Shown here: piece after piece, positions 18,465-27,460 of the stretch | How the letters are laid out: each line of letters starts with the position of its first letter | Position numbering within the stretch: the first letter of the stretch is position 1 | Assembly (NCBI GenBank): GCA_963828185.1 | Contig: CAWHDV010000008.1 | Span: forward strand, 1-64,000 | DNA length: 64,000 bases | Source of the DNA: Rhodoblastus sp963828185 | GTDB taxonomy: Bacteria > Pseudomonadota > Alphaproteobacteria > Rhizobiales > Beijerinckiaceae | Direction: 5' to 3' | Translations under genes and position numbers: made by a program | The notes under the pieces: model-generated | The model's input: only the letters and a program-made list of their open reading frames with translations | What the model was told of the DNA's origin: nothing | Database searches by the model: none

Positions 18465-19704
18465 ATGTCGCATTACCTTTCGCGGCGCGACGCGCTGCTC
18501 GGGCTGGCCGCCTTCGGCGGCGCGTTCGGCCTCAGCGCTTTCGCGGCGCCCGGCGCCGGCGCGAGCTTTCGTCGCGGCGTCAGCATCTGGCCGTGGTTCG
18601 GCCTGACGCGCGAGTTTCCGGCCCCGAGCCGCGATTACGCCTGGCCGGCGTTCCAGGCGGGCCGCACGCAGCCCACGGCGGCGGATCTCGCCAATCTGCG
18701 CGCCAACAATTTCGATTTCATCCGCATTCCGATGGACGCCGGCCCCTATATCGCCATGCGCGGCGAGCGGCGGGCGCAACTGTTCGCGCAGCTCGAACAA
18801 GGGGTGAAAATGGCGCTGGCGGCGGATCTCTCCGTCATCCTCAATCCGCAGCCAAACGAGTCCGCTCTGTTCTGGAACGCCCGCCAGTTTCTCGACGACG
18901 GCGCAGACGGCTCTTTCGGCGCCTATCGCGAATTCATCGTCGAACTGGCGCAGTTGGCCAGGCGCACGGCGCCGCATCGCGTCGCCGTCGAGCTTTTCAA
19001 CGAACCGCCGACCGCCTGTGAACTCGTCCGAATGGACGGCGCGGCAGAAGGCGCTGCTCAGCGACGCGCGCGGAGTCTCGCCGGAGCTGAAGCTCATCCT
19101 GACGGGGGGATGCGGCGGCATGGTCGCCGGCCTCGAAGCCCTGTCGCCGCCCGCCCCGGGCGACCCGAACGTGCTCTACAATTTCCACTTCTACGAGCCC
19201 TATGTCTTCAGCCATCAGGGCGCGGTCTGGATGACCGAGGAGCCGATGTATCGCTATCTTCGCGATGTGCCCTGGCCCGCGTCGGCCGGCGACGAGCGCG
19301 CCACCCGCGACGCCGCGGTGGCGCGCATCAACTCGGACGCCAAGCTCGCTCCGGCCAAGCGCGACGCGATCGTCGCCGCGACGGAAAAGGCGCTGGCGGT
19401 CTATTTCGCCGCCAATCCGGGCGCGCCCTATATCCAGGGCTTTTTCGCCAAAATTGTCGCCTGGCGCGAGAAGCACGGCGTCGAGCCTGGGCGCGTGCTG
19501 CTGGGCGAATTCGGAGCGACGAAATTTTCCGCTCCGCCAGATCGCGCCCGCTACCTCCGCGACGTGAGACAGGCCGCCGAGGCCAACGGCTTTCCCTGGG
19601 CCTTCTGGAACCTGTTCGACGTGATGGGCCTGACCGTCGACGACCACAATCACGCGCTCGACGAGTTGCTGCTGGCGTCGCTCGGCATGAATGCGGCGCG
19701 TTGA
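18465..19704 (+). pseudogene. Tat-exported GH5 (cellulase-family) glycoside hydrolase, broken by a +1 frameshift
   Basis: The N-terminal part (18465 to ~19020) begins with a Tat-like signal (SRRDALLGLAAFGG) and runs to the acid/base motif LFNEPP (Glu180). The C-terminal part continues in the +1 frame (SSEWTARQKALL ...) and has the nucleophile motif LLGEFGA. Removing one base within TGTGAACTCG at 19017-19026 would give a smooth join (PPTACDSSEW). Intact, it would be about 412 aa. GH5 enzymes in EPS loci trim or release polymer. It may be a real null allele or a sequencing error; the rest shows good codon bias. Confidence 0.78.
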
Positions 19705-19744
19705 GACGGCTGAAACGCAAATCGGGCGGGCAAAACGAAAACCT

Positions 19745-19784
19745 GGAGCCCACGGTCCGATTCCATCGGATCGGGACAGGCTCT
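19745..19784. repeat. Small interspersed palindromic element (rhizobial REP/RIME-like)
   Basis: A nested inverted repeat lies between the GH5 and flippase genes. The outer arms are GAGCC/GGCTC (19746-19750 and 19779-19783) and the inner perfect hairpin is TCCGAT-TCC-ATCGGA (19756-19770). Short palindromes with this kind of ATTCCATCGGA core are scattered in many Hyphomicrobiales genomes; that link is from memory. It may act as an RNA hairpin within the operon. Confidence 0.5.
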
Positions 19785-19797
19785 AGCGAGGCAAAAT

Positions 19798-21150
19798 ATG
19801 GACAAACAGCAGCAGGCGCCAATTCGAAACTCGCTTGCGGTCAGCTACGCATTGACGGTTTCGGGCGAAGCCGCGCAAGCGGCCTTCCATTTCCTCCTGA
19901 ACATCATGCTGATCCGCGAATTCGTCGCGCGCGACTACGGGATTTTCGCCATCGTCTTCACCGTCGGCGCGATCGCCGTCCTCAACATCAACGCCATATT
20001 CGCCCAGCCCGTCGCAGTGTTCATTCCGCGCTCCCGCCGCCTGAACGCGCTCTCGCTCGAAGTCACCATGGGATCGATGGCGTTCCTGGGTTGCGCCTTC
20101 GTCTCAGGCGTCGTCGGGATCGTCGCGGCGATCGAACTGCAAGACCCCGTCGCCGGCTTTCTGGCGGGCGGCTTCACCGGTTTGTGGCCGCTGCGCATTT
20201 ACGCCAAGGCCGTCAATTTCGCGCGCTGCGGCAAGCGCGGCGCCCTTCGCTCGACGATATCGGACATCTGTTATGCCCTGGCGAGCGCCCTGTCACTGGC
20301 GCTGCTGCATTTCGGCTTCGGCGCGTCGCTGAGCTTGGCGTCCGCTTTCGCCAGCCTGTGCGTGGGCAATGTCGTCGGCGTGCTCATCCAGCTTTCCGCA
20401 GGCGGCCGGTCCATCCGGCTCCGTTACAATCGGCGCGCCTTTGCAGCCTTTGCGAAATTCTGGCCCGAGATCCGCTGGTCCCTCGTCGGGACGCTCGCCA
20501 CGACGATCCTGGGCCAGAGCCAGATGGGCTATGTCACGCTGCTGGCCGGCCCGGCGGCATTCGCGCCCCTTGCCGCCGGCTTCGTCCTCATGAGCCCGAT
20601 TCGCATCCTGACGCTGGCCGTATTGAACATCATGCGGCCGGACCTCTCCCGCTCCAACGCGCGCGGCGACCACCACTCCGCGGGAGCCCTGGTGCTGCAG
20701 ACGGCGGCCTCGCTGGCGGCTATATCGATCGTGTACGGGGTCATGCTGCGGCTTGCGTGGCCGATGCTGGACGGCCTTTTGTTCGCCAAACGCTTTGGCG
20801 GCGAACCGATGGGCCTGATTGTCATCCTCGCGTGGCTGCTGACGTCGATCGGCAACGGCACGACGCTGATGCAGGCCCGCGCCCAGGCCAAATCGCGTTT
20901 TCGCGAGGCGGCGTGGCCAACGCTCGGCGGGGGCGTTCTCACTCTGCTTTTCGTTCCCGCCTTTCTCCTGGCCGCCGGGCCGGCTTTATCGACCGTAGGC
21001 GCCATCATCGGCGAAATCGCGACCTTGTCGCTGTTGTGGACGCGACGCTCTTCGGGGGGCGGCGTCGTTATGTGCGAAGCGAGGAAAGAGCGGAGTTTTG
21101 CGTCCCTGCCCCAGAACAGTCCGGTCGAGGAATTGCCGCTCGACGCGTGA
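19798..21150 (+). CDS. Wzx-like polysaccharide flippase (MATE/MOP superfamily)
   Basis: 450 aa with about twelve membrane helices in the pattern of the MOP exporter superfamily (opening RNSLAVSYALTVSGEAAQAA; a basic loop near RLRYNRRAFAAFAKFWPEIR). It would move the lipid-linked repeat unit across the inner membrane for the Wzy-like polymerase. The C-terminal ~30 residues are hydrophilic. Its position inside the EPS cluster supports the call; direct motif evidence is weak, as is usual for this family. Confidence 0.8.
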   Translation: MDKQQQAPIRNSLAVSYALTVSGEAAQAAFHFLLNIMLIREFVARDYGIFAIVFTVGAIAVLNINAIFAQPVAVFIPRSRRLNALSLEVTMGSMAFLGCAFVSGVVGIVAAIELQDPVAGFLAGGFTGLWPLRIYAKAVNFARCGKRGALRSTISDICYALASALSLALLHFGFGASLSLASAFASLCVGNVVGVLIQLSAGGRSIRLRYNRRAFAAFAKFWPEIRWSLVGTLATTILGQSQMGYVTLLAGPAAFAPLAAGFVLMSPIRILTLAVLNIMRPDLSRSNARGDHHSAGALVLQTAASLAAISIVYGVMLRLAWPMLDGLLFAKRFGGEPMGLIVILAWLLTSIGNGTTLMQARAQAKSRFREAAWPTLGGGVLTLLFVPAFLLAAGPALSTVGAIIGEIATLSLLWTRRSSGGGVVMCEARKERSFASLPQNSPVEELPLDA

Positions 21151-21163
21151 GGGAGGTCCATAG

Positions 21164-22768
21164 ATGTTGATCGAGATCCGTTTGCCCGAATCGGCGCCGC
21201 GTCAATGGCATTTGCAACTGGTTGAAAGTCTCGCGACGCAGCCGGATACAGCCGTCTGGGTGAACTGGATCGAAGGAGGAGCGACGCCGCCGCCCTGCAT
21301 GGAGTTGCTCTTCACGTTTGAGCGGCTACTCTTTGGCATTCCGACGGACGGCGCTTCCGCCACGATCGGACGCGAGCGCCTGGCGCGCTATGCGGCCAAG
21401 CCGGAGCGTGCGCCAAATCTGGCGATCGATTTCTGCGGACCGCTCAAAGCGTCATCGACGCCGACCTGGACCGTGACCTTCGACGGTTCGTTCGGCGAGG
21501 CGGCGGCGCTCGGCGCTTTGCTCGGCGACAATTCGCCGACGATCGAAATCATTGACGCCGGTTCCGGCAGCCGGGTCGCCTCGGCGCGCTCAGGCTCCGC
21601 ATGTGAGTCAAGCCTGCTGGCCTACTTCGAGGACGTCCTCGTGCGGGCGACGGCGCTCGTCATCGCCGCCGTCGACGATCGGGCCTCCAGGCCGGCGCTC
21701 GAGCGGGCAACGGTCTTTCGCGAAGGCTGCGGGGCGGTCGCCCAATTCAGCCTGCGGTCGCTGACAAGGATGATCCGGCGCCGCCTTTATGTCCTGGCGT
21801 ATTATGCGCCGCATTGGCGCGTCGGCTGGCGTTATGTCGATGGGCCAGACGTGATCGACCTCGCGGGGCATCCACATTGCGGGTGGAATAATCTGCGCGA
21901 CGACGGCTTCCATTTTTACGCGGATCCTTTTCCGGTCCTCAAGGACGGCCGCACCTTCCTTTTCGTCGAAGACTACGACCATCGGCTCGGACGCGGCGTC
22001 ATTTCGGCTGCGGAATTCGACGCGAACGGACCGAAGACCACGCCGCAAGAGGTATTCACTCATGACTGCCATCTTTCCTACCCGTTCGTTTTCGAACACG
22101 AGGGCGAAATGTGGATGGTTCCGGAAACGTCCGGCGCCCATTCGATCGATCTCTATCGGGCCGAAAGATTTCCCGGCGGCTGGCGCCACGAAGCTAATCT
22201 TGTCGCAGGCGTCGAGGCCAGCGACGCCACCTTGTTCATGCATCTGGGCCAATGGTGGATGATGGCGACCGTTCGCGAAAACAGCGGCTCGCATTCCGAT
22301 GCGCTGTACCTCTGGTCCGCGCCAAAGCTCGTCGGACCCTGGACGCCGCATCGCCGCAATCCGGTGCTCGTCGATATCGCCTCCGCCCGTCCGGCTGGCC
22401 GCGTCGTGCGACGCGGCGAGCGGTTGATCAGGCCGGTGCAGGATTGCCGCGGCGGCTACGGCGCCGCGCTCGGTCTTGCGACCATCACGCGGCTCGACGC
22501 GGACGCCTTCGAGCAGCGCGTCGACGCGACGATTTTCCCCGGTCCGCTCTGGCCGGGACGGCGGATCCATACGCTCAATCGCGCCGGCCGCCTGGAATGC
22601 ATCGACGGTTCGGCGAACTCGCTCAAGCTCGCGGCGTTTTGGCGATCGGCGGAAGCCGCCCGCGGACTGATCCGACTGGCCCCGGACGCCGACGCCCACC
22701 CGCAACCCGCCCTGCAACCGATTGTCGCCGTTCAGCCACCGCGCCGGTCGCGCGACGTTCGGAACTGA
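21164..22768 (+). CDS. GINT1 N-terminal domain-like glycosyltransferase-associated protein
   Basis: 534 aa. Residues ~210-500 resemble the N-terminal domain of plant glucosamine inositolphosphorylceramide transferase 1, a beta-propeller-like fold (GWNNLRDDGFHFYADPFPVL; MWMVPETSGAHSIDLYRAER; HRRNPVLVDIASARPAGRVV). The first ~200 residues are unlike it and hold a degenerate formyltransferase-like region. Bacterial members are often found in polysaccharide clusters; their reaction is unproven. No signal peptide is seen. It follows the flippase by 13 bp. Confidence 0.75.
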   Translation: MLIEIRLPESAPRQWHLQLVESLATQPDTAVWVNWIEGGATPPPCMELLFTFERLLFGIPTDGASATIGRERLARYAAKPERAPNLAIDFCGPLKASSTPTWTVTFDGSFGEAAALGALLGDNSPTIEIIDAGSGSRVASARSGSACESSLLAYFEDVLVRATALVIAAVDDRASRPALERATVFREGCGAVAQFSLRSLTRMIRRRLYVLAYYAPHWRVGWRYVDGPDVIDLAGHPHCGWNNLRDDGFHFYADPFPVLKDGRTFLFVEDYDHRLGRGVISAAEFDANGPKTTPQEVFTHDCHLSYPFVFEHEGEMWMVPETSGAHSIDLYRAERFPGGWRHEANLVAGVEASDATLFMHLGQWWMMATVRENSGSHSDALYLWSAPKLVGPWTPHRRNPVLVDIASARPAGRVVRRGERLIRPVQDCRGGYGAALGLATITRLDADAFEQRVDATIFPGPLWPGRRIHTLNRAGRLECIDGSANSLKLAAFWRSAEAARGLIRLAPDADAHPQPALQPIVAVQPPRRSRDVRN

Positions 22769-22799
22769 TTTCCAAAACGACGGAAATATGGAGAGCATC

Positions 22800-24053
22800 A
22801 TGACTGAGATGATCAATGTCGCCATTATCGGCGCGGGGCCTTATGGCCTCTCCGTCGCGGCCCATCTCCGCAAGGCCGGCATTCCGCATGTGGTTTACGG
22901 CAAGACGGTCGAAAGCTGGCGCGAGCACATGCCGAAGGGCATGAAGCTTCGTTCCGAAACCTTCGCCGCCTGCCTTTCCGATCCCGACCGGCGCTACACG
23001 CTCGACGCCTACTGCCGAATGCGCGATATTCCCTATCGCAAAAGCGGACCAACGCTGGCGATCGAAACCTTCATCGATTATGCGGACTGGTTCCAGCGCC
23101 AGGCCGTCCCCGACATCCGCGACCAGAAGCTGGTGCGGCTGGCGCGACAAGGCGACGGCTTCAGCCTGACATTCGCCAATGGCGACGAAGCCTTCGCGAA
23201 AAGCGTCGTCCTCGCCACCGGGCACAGACCGTTCCGCGTCATGCCGTCCCAGCTCAGCGGCCTCGACGCGGCGCTTGTGTCGCATAGCGACGACCATGAC
23301 GATCTCTCGCAATTCGCCGGCCGGGACGTCGTCGTGGTCGGGGGCGGGCAGAGCGGGCTCGAAGCCGCCGCCTTGCTGAACGAACTCGGCGCGCGTCCGC
23401 GCATGCTCGTGCGCGAGGATCACGTGGTCTGGATGGATCCGCATCTCGGCGAACGCTCGGCCCTGGCGGAAACCATCTATCCCGAGACCGGTCTCGGCTA
23501 TGGCTGGAAGAATTTCGCCATCGCCGAATTGCCCTGGTTCTTCCGCTTCCTGCCGGACGCCACCCGCTACCGGGTCGCGCTCGGAAAGCTCGGACCCTCG
23601 GGCGGCTGGTGGCTGAAGGAGCGCGTGCTCGGCAAGGTTCCGCTCCTGACCTCGCACGAGGTCATCTACGCCCGCGACGTCGGCGGCGCCGTCCGCCTCA
23701 CCGTGCGCGCCGGCGACAAGACATTTGAAACCGACACGAGCCACGTGATCGCCGCGACGGGATACAAGCCCGACGTCGCGCGTCTTGCGTTCCTCGATTC
23801 GGCGATCCTCAAAAGCCTCAAAACGTACAACGGCATGCCGGTCCTCGGCCGCGCCTGCGAATCCTCCGTGCCCGGGCTGTATTTCGCGGGCCTTCTGAGC
23901 GCCTTCACCTACGGCCCGATCATGCGTTTCATCCACGGCACGAAACATGCCGGCCCGATGCTCGCGCGGCGGCTGGCGGTGAAGCCGGAGCTTGCGCCCG
24001 ATCGCCAAACCGAGGTTGCGCGCGGTCCGGCCAAGATCGCGCCGGAGCATTGA
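22800..24053 (+). CDS. FAD/NAD(P)-dependent oxidoreductase (flavin monooxygenase-like)
   Basis: 417 aa. Dinucleotide-binding motifs occur at the N-terminus (VAIIGAGPYGLSVAAHL) and mid-protein (DVVVVGGGQSGLEAA), followed by the late motif VIAATGYKPDV typical of N-hydroxylating and Baeyer-Villiger-like monooxygenases. The ATG at 22800 follows GGAGAG with ideal spacing; an ATG at 22788 is possible. The substrate is unknown. It opens a three-gene accessory module with the Cys-rich and GNAT genes at the end of the EPS locus. Confidence 0.85.
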   Translation: MTEMINVAIIGAGPYGLSVAAHLRKAGIPHVVYGKTVESWREHMPKGMKLRSETFAACLSDPDRRYTLDAYCRMRDIPYRKSGPTLAIETFIDYADWFQRQAVPDIRDQKLVRLARQGDGFSLTFANGDEAFAKSVVLATGHRPFRVMPSQLSGLDAALVSHSDDHDDLSQFAGRDVVVVGGGQSGLEAAALLNELGARPRMLVREDHVVWMDPHLGERSALAETIYPETGLGYGWKNFAIAELPWFFRFLPDATRYRVALGKLGPSGGWWLKERVLGKVPLLTSHEVIYARDVGGAVRLTVRAGDKTFETDTSHVIAATGYKPDVARLAFLDSAILKSLKTYNGMPVLGRACESSVPGLYFAGLLSAFTYGPIMRFIHGTKHAGPMLARRLAVKPELAPDRQTEVARGPAKIAPEH

Positions 24054-24119
24054 TGCGCTACAACGAGGGGCACAAGAAGCGTTGCAAAAGACCTCTTGGC
24101 AAAAGCGCCGCCGGGCGCG

Positions 24120-24135
24120 CGCGGCTTAAGCCGCG
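24120..24135. promoter_or_regulatory. 16-bp perfect palindrome before the Cys-rich gene
   Basis: CGCGGCTTAAGCCGCG is a perfect zero-loop palindrome in the 129-bp gap between the flavoprotein gene and the duplicated Cys-rich gene. It could be an operator for a dimeric regulator; no T-tract follows, so it is not a clear terminator. Confidence 0.4.
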
Positions 24136-24182
24136 GGCGCGTTGGAGCGGTTGAGGTCAAAGGAGCCAGCAGGGGGCAAGAC

Positions 24183-25205
24183 ATGACGGACGATGGCGCG
24201 ATGAAAGCCGGCGACTGGGTCGAGGTTCGCCCGATTTCGGAAATACTTGCAACGCTCGACGGACAAGGCAGTCTGGAGTCCATGCCGTTCATGCCGGAAA
24301 TGGCCGGGCTTTGCGGCACGCGCTTCCAGATCTGGAAATCGGCGCACAAGACCTGCGATCCGACAGGCGCCAGCGAACTGCGCCGGATGAAGGACGCCGT
24401 GCACGGGACATCGCGCTGCAATGGCGAGGCGCATGGCGGCTGCGAAGCCAGATGCCTGATCTTCTGGAAAAAGGCATGGCTGAAACCGGTCGACGGGCCG
24501 GGTGGGGGCGCCACGGCGGCGCCCGAAGCAAAAAACCTCGATCTCGGCGTCATCGCGGATGGCGTCCACGCCCCCCCGGGGGACGACGGGGAAGTCCGTT
24601 ACCGCTGCCAGGCGACGGAAATCGTGAGGGCGACGACGCCCTGGCCGCCCTTCATGATCGATCAATATGTCGAGGATGTCGCGACGGGCAATGTCAGCGC
24701 CCCCAGCGTGGCCGCCTACGTCCTGTCGGCGGCGGCCAGCGGCGTCATGTCGCGGATCACCCGGCCCATCACGCGCCGTCTTTCATCGCCGACCGCGCCG
24801 GCGGCGCAACTCGCGGCGAAGCCCAACGCCGCGCCCAATGCTGCGCCCAAGCCCGCTCCTCTTGCGCTCAAGCCCGGTGAAATCGTCGAAGTGCTGTCTT
24901 CGGCCGAGATCATGCCGACGCTGAACAAGGACTGGAAAAACCGCGGCCTCGTGTTCGAGCGGGAAATGCTGAATTTCTGCGGCAAGGAATTTCGCGTTCT
25001 CGGCAGGGTCGCCAGGCTGATCGACGAAAAGACCGGGCGGCTGCTGGAATTGAAGAACGATTGCGTCATTCTCGAAGGCCTTTACTGCTCGGGCGTCGAC
25101 AAGCGTTCGCGGCTGTTCTGTCCGAGGGCGCCGTATTATTACTGGCGCGAAGCCTGGTTGCGCCGGACCGGTCTCCATCACGTCGAGAAGGGAGACGCGG
25201 CATGA
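24183..25205 (+). CDS. Uncharacterised protein with a duplicated Cys-rich domain
   Basis: 340 aa, function not recognised. Two copies of one domain are joined by an Ala/Pro-rich linker (~195-230): copy A at ~10-102 (GDWVEVRPISEILATLDGQG ... CLIFWKKAWL) and copy B at ~232-332 (GEIVEVLSSAEIMPTLNKDW ... YYYWREAWLR). Each has spaced cysteines (copy A: 44, 58, 79, 87, 91), which suggests a metal site. No signal peptide or membrane segment is seen. It overlaps the next start (ATGA), so it is co-translated with the acyltransferase. I recall similar single domains as hypothetical proteins in other bacteria. Confidence 0.8.
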   Translation: MTDDGAMKAGDWVEVRPISEILATLDGQGSLESMPFMPEMAGLCGTRFQIWKSAHKTCDPTGASELRRMKDAVHGTSRCNGEAHGGCEARCLIFWKKAWLKPVDGPGGGATAAPEAKNLDLGVIADGVHAPPGDDGEVRYRCQATEIVRATTPWPPFMIDQYVEDVATGNVSAPSVAAYVLSAAASGVMSRITRPITRRLSSPTAPAAQLAAKPNAAPNAAPKPAPLALKPGEIVEVLSSAEIMPTLNKDWKNRGLVFEREMLNFCGKEFRVLGRVARLIDEKTGRLLELKNDCVILEGLYCSGVDKRSRLFCPRAPYYYWREAWLRRTGLHHVEKGDAA

Positions 25206-26392
25206 GCGTGACGCATTTCGTCGGCGACGACGTATCGCCATCCCAGGCCGGCGCACGCGAAAGGCTCTCGCCATTTCGCATTGAAATAACGCAGGATTTC
25301 GCAACGGCGGAACGGGCCTGGATCGAACTTGAGGCGGCCGGCTCGGCATTCCAGTCCCGCGCCTGGCTCGGGCCCTGGTACAAATTCATCGCCCCGTCCG
25401 TAAAGGCTGAGCCGCTTTTCGTGACCGTGCGCGACCGCGCGACGGGCCGCCCCCTGATCTTCTTCCCTTTCTGCCTGCGCCGGATCTGCGGCGTGAAGAT
25501 CGTCGAGTTCCCCGACCTCGGCGTCACCGACTACAATGCGCCGATCTGCGCGCCGGACGTCGAGTTTACCGACGAGCAGCTCGAAGCCCTGTGGGCTGAG
25601 GTGCGCCTCGCGATTCCCGGCGTCGACCTTTTCAGGATCGAAAAAACGCCGGAGGCGCTCTATGGCAGGCCGCTTCCGTTCGCGCGCCTCGGCTGGTTGA
25701 GCCCGATGGAGCTTCGGTGCTGGACGATCGAACTTCCGGACAGTCGCGAGCGCTACGACAAGACGGTGCTGCGATCCAAGGACCGCAAGGAGCAGCGCCG
25801 CAAACGGCGCAATCTCGTCGACAAGCTGGGCGAACCCGAACTGCTCGAAGCGGCCACGCGCGAACAGGCGCGTGAGTTCTTCGAAACGCTCAAGCGAATG
25901 CGCGCCGAGCGCTTCAGGCGGCAGGGCCGACGCGACATATTCAGGGAAGCGCAATTCGCGCCCTTTTACCAGGCTGTCGCGGCTGCGGGTTGGCAGTCCT
26001 TCGTCAGCCTTGTCAATATCCAGGCGGCCGGCGCGCCGATCGCCGCGCTGATGGCCCTGCGCCACGCCGGCAATTATGTGCTGATCATGCATTCCTTCGC
26101 CGCAGATCTCGAACAATTGTCGCCGGGCATTGTCGCGCTCGACGAACTCATGACGCATTTGATCGACGGCAAGACGCGGCATTGCGATTTCACCACCGGC
26201 AACGAGCCCTACAAGAAGCAGTTTGGCGTCAGCGAATGCGGCATGCGCCACGGCCATGACGCCGTGACGGCGCAAGGACGGCTTTATTCCGCGCTTTCGC
26301 GGGAGAGCAGGAAGATGCGCGCCAGACTGGCGAAATCCTGTGGCGAATACGCGAGGGCGCTCCGGCGATCGTGGTCGGCCTCGGTGAAATGA
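25202..26392 (+). CDS. GNAT/FemAB-like acyltransferase (BioF2/CelD-type)
   Basis: 396 aa. The two-lobed GNAT arrangement is visible: an N-terminal lobe (FQSRAWLGPWYKFIAPSVKA) and a C-terminal lobe containing VSLVNIQAAGAPIAALMALR and FTTGNEPYKKQFGV, the pattern of the BioF2-like acetyltransferases once called cellulose biosynthesis protein CelD. It probably transfers an acyl or aminoacyl group to an amine or sugar. Its 4-bp overlap with the Cys-rich gene suggests they work together. It is the last gene of the EPS block. Confidence 0.82.
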   Translation: MSVTHFVGDDVSPSQAGARERLSPFRIEITQDFATAERAWIELEAAGSAFQSRAWLGPWYKFIAPSVKAEPLFVTVRDRATGRPLIFFPFCLRRICGVKIVEFPDLGVTDYNAPICAPDVEFTDEQLEALWAEVRLAIPGVDLFRIEKTPEALYGRPLPFARLGWLSPMELRCWTIELPDSRERYDKTVLRSKDRKEQRRKRRNLVDKLGEPELLEAATREQAREFFETLKRMRAERFRRQGRRDIFREAQFAPFYQAVAAAGWQSFVSLVNIQAAGAPIAALMALRHAGNYVLIMHSFAADLEQLSPGIVALDELMTHLIDGKTRHCDFTTGNEPYKKQFGVSECGMRHGHDAVTAQGRLYSALSRESRKMRARLAKSCGEYARALRRSWSASVK

Positions 26393-26560
26393 TCGATCAA
26401 CCGCGCGGATTGATCGCGGCGGCGCTCCAGCGAATGGGCGCCGCCAAGCGATCGCGCGTTTTGGCGCGCAAGAACAAAACAAGAACTAGCGGGACCGCCA
26501 GCAATTGATGGAACCTCCCTGCGCTTGCCCGGTTCTCCCGCTGTCAAAAAGGGCGACGCC

Positions 26561-27397
26561 ATGCGTGGATCGCGCGACACAATCGTGTTCATCGGAATCG
26601 CGGCGGCGGTCGCGCTTGTAGCGGTCGCTTTCGACGCAACCGTCGTCCACAATGTCGTCCAGGAAAGGACGGGCGGCCTGGGCGTCCCGATCGACTGGCA
26701 GCTGAACTTTCACGAGGGCCATACGCCCTTCGAACGCGCCGTCGATCATTTCCATGACATCTTGCTGGGGCTTGACCTCGCGATCTGCTCGCTCGTCGCG
26801 ACGCTGCTGCTTTTTGCGGTCTGGCGTTTCCGTCGTTCGCGCAATCCCACGCCTTCGCTTACGACCCACAACGCCAAGCTCGAATTCACCTGGACGGCTA
26901 TTCCCGCCGTCATCCTGGCCTTCCTCGCCGTTCCCTCGACCCGGCTCGTCCATCTTTACAACGACATTCCCAAGAGCGACATGACGATCAAGGTCGTCGG
27001 CCATCAATGGTACTGGGAATATGTCTATCCGGACCAGGGCAAGCTCGACATCACCAGCGTCATCGTGCCGAAAGCTCAGCTGAAGCCGGGCCAACTGCCG
27101 CTGCTGACCGTCGACAACGACGCGGTCCTGCCGGTCGGCAAGGTCATCCGCATCGAGGTCACAAGCGGCGACGTCATCCACTCCTTCATGGTTCCGTCGC
27201 TCGGGATGCAGAAATACGCGGTCCCCGGCCGCATGAACGAAATGTGGACCAGGATCGACACGCCGGGCGTCTATTACGGCCAGTGCTCGCAGATCTGCGG
27301 CCAGTTGCACGCTTTCATGCCGATCGTGATCAGGGCTGTGACGCCGGCGCAATTTTCGGCGTGGGCGAAGGCGCAGGCCGCCAAGGTTGGTTCTTGA
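26561..27397 (+). CDS. coxB: Cytochrome c oxidase subunit II (CuA subunit)
   Basis: 278 aa. Two membrane helices (~7-25 and ~65-88) precede a cupredoxin domain. CuA ligands are visible: His207 (VIHSFMVPS), Cys242, Cys246, His250 and Met253 in GQCSQICGQLHAFMP. The residue between the cysteines is Gln244 where most enzymes have Glu, an unusual change next to CuA and the Mg site. The ATG at 26561 follows AAAGGGCGAC. First gene of coxB-coxA-ctaG. Confidence 0.95.
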   Translation: MRGSRDTIVFIGIAAAVALVAVAFDATVVHNVVQERTGGLGVPIDWQLNFHEGHTPFERAVDHFHDILLGLDLAICSLVATLLLFAVWRFRRSRNPTPSLTTHNAKLEFTWTAIPAVILAFLAVPSTRLVHLYNDIPKSDMTIKVVGHQWYWEYVYPDQGKLDITSVIVPKAQLKPGQLPLLTVDNDAVLPVGKVIRIEVTSGDVIHSFMVPSLGMQKYAVPGRMNEMWTRIDTPGVYYGQCSQICGQLHAFMPIVIRAVTPAQFSAWAKAQAAKVGS

Positions 27398-27460
27398 AGT
27401 CGGGTTCGTGATCTGGCGCGACGCCCTGGGTCGCGAAGACCGGCAAGCGGGGAGGCTTGC

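Noticed and set aside
19020..21170. Continuation of the GH5 N-terminal frame to a 901-codon product
   Set aside because: After ~19020 the translation is Arg-rich shadow sequence; the true GH5 C-terminus and the flippase lie in other frames.
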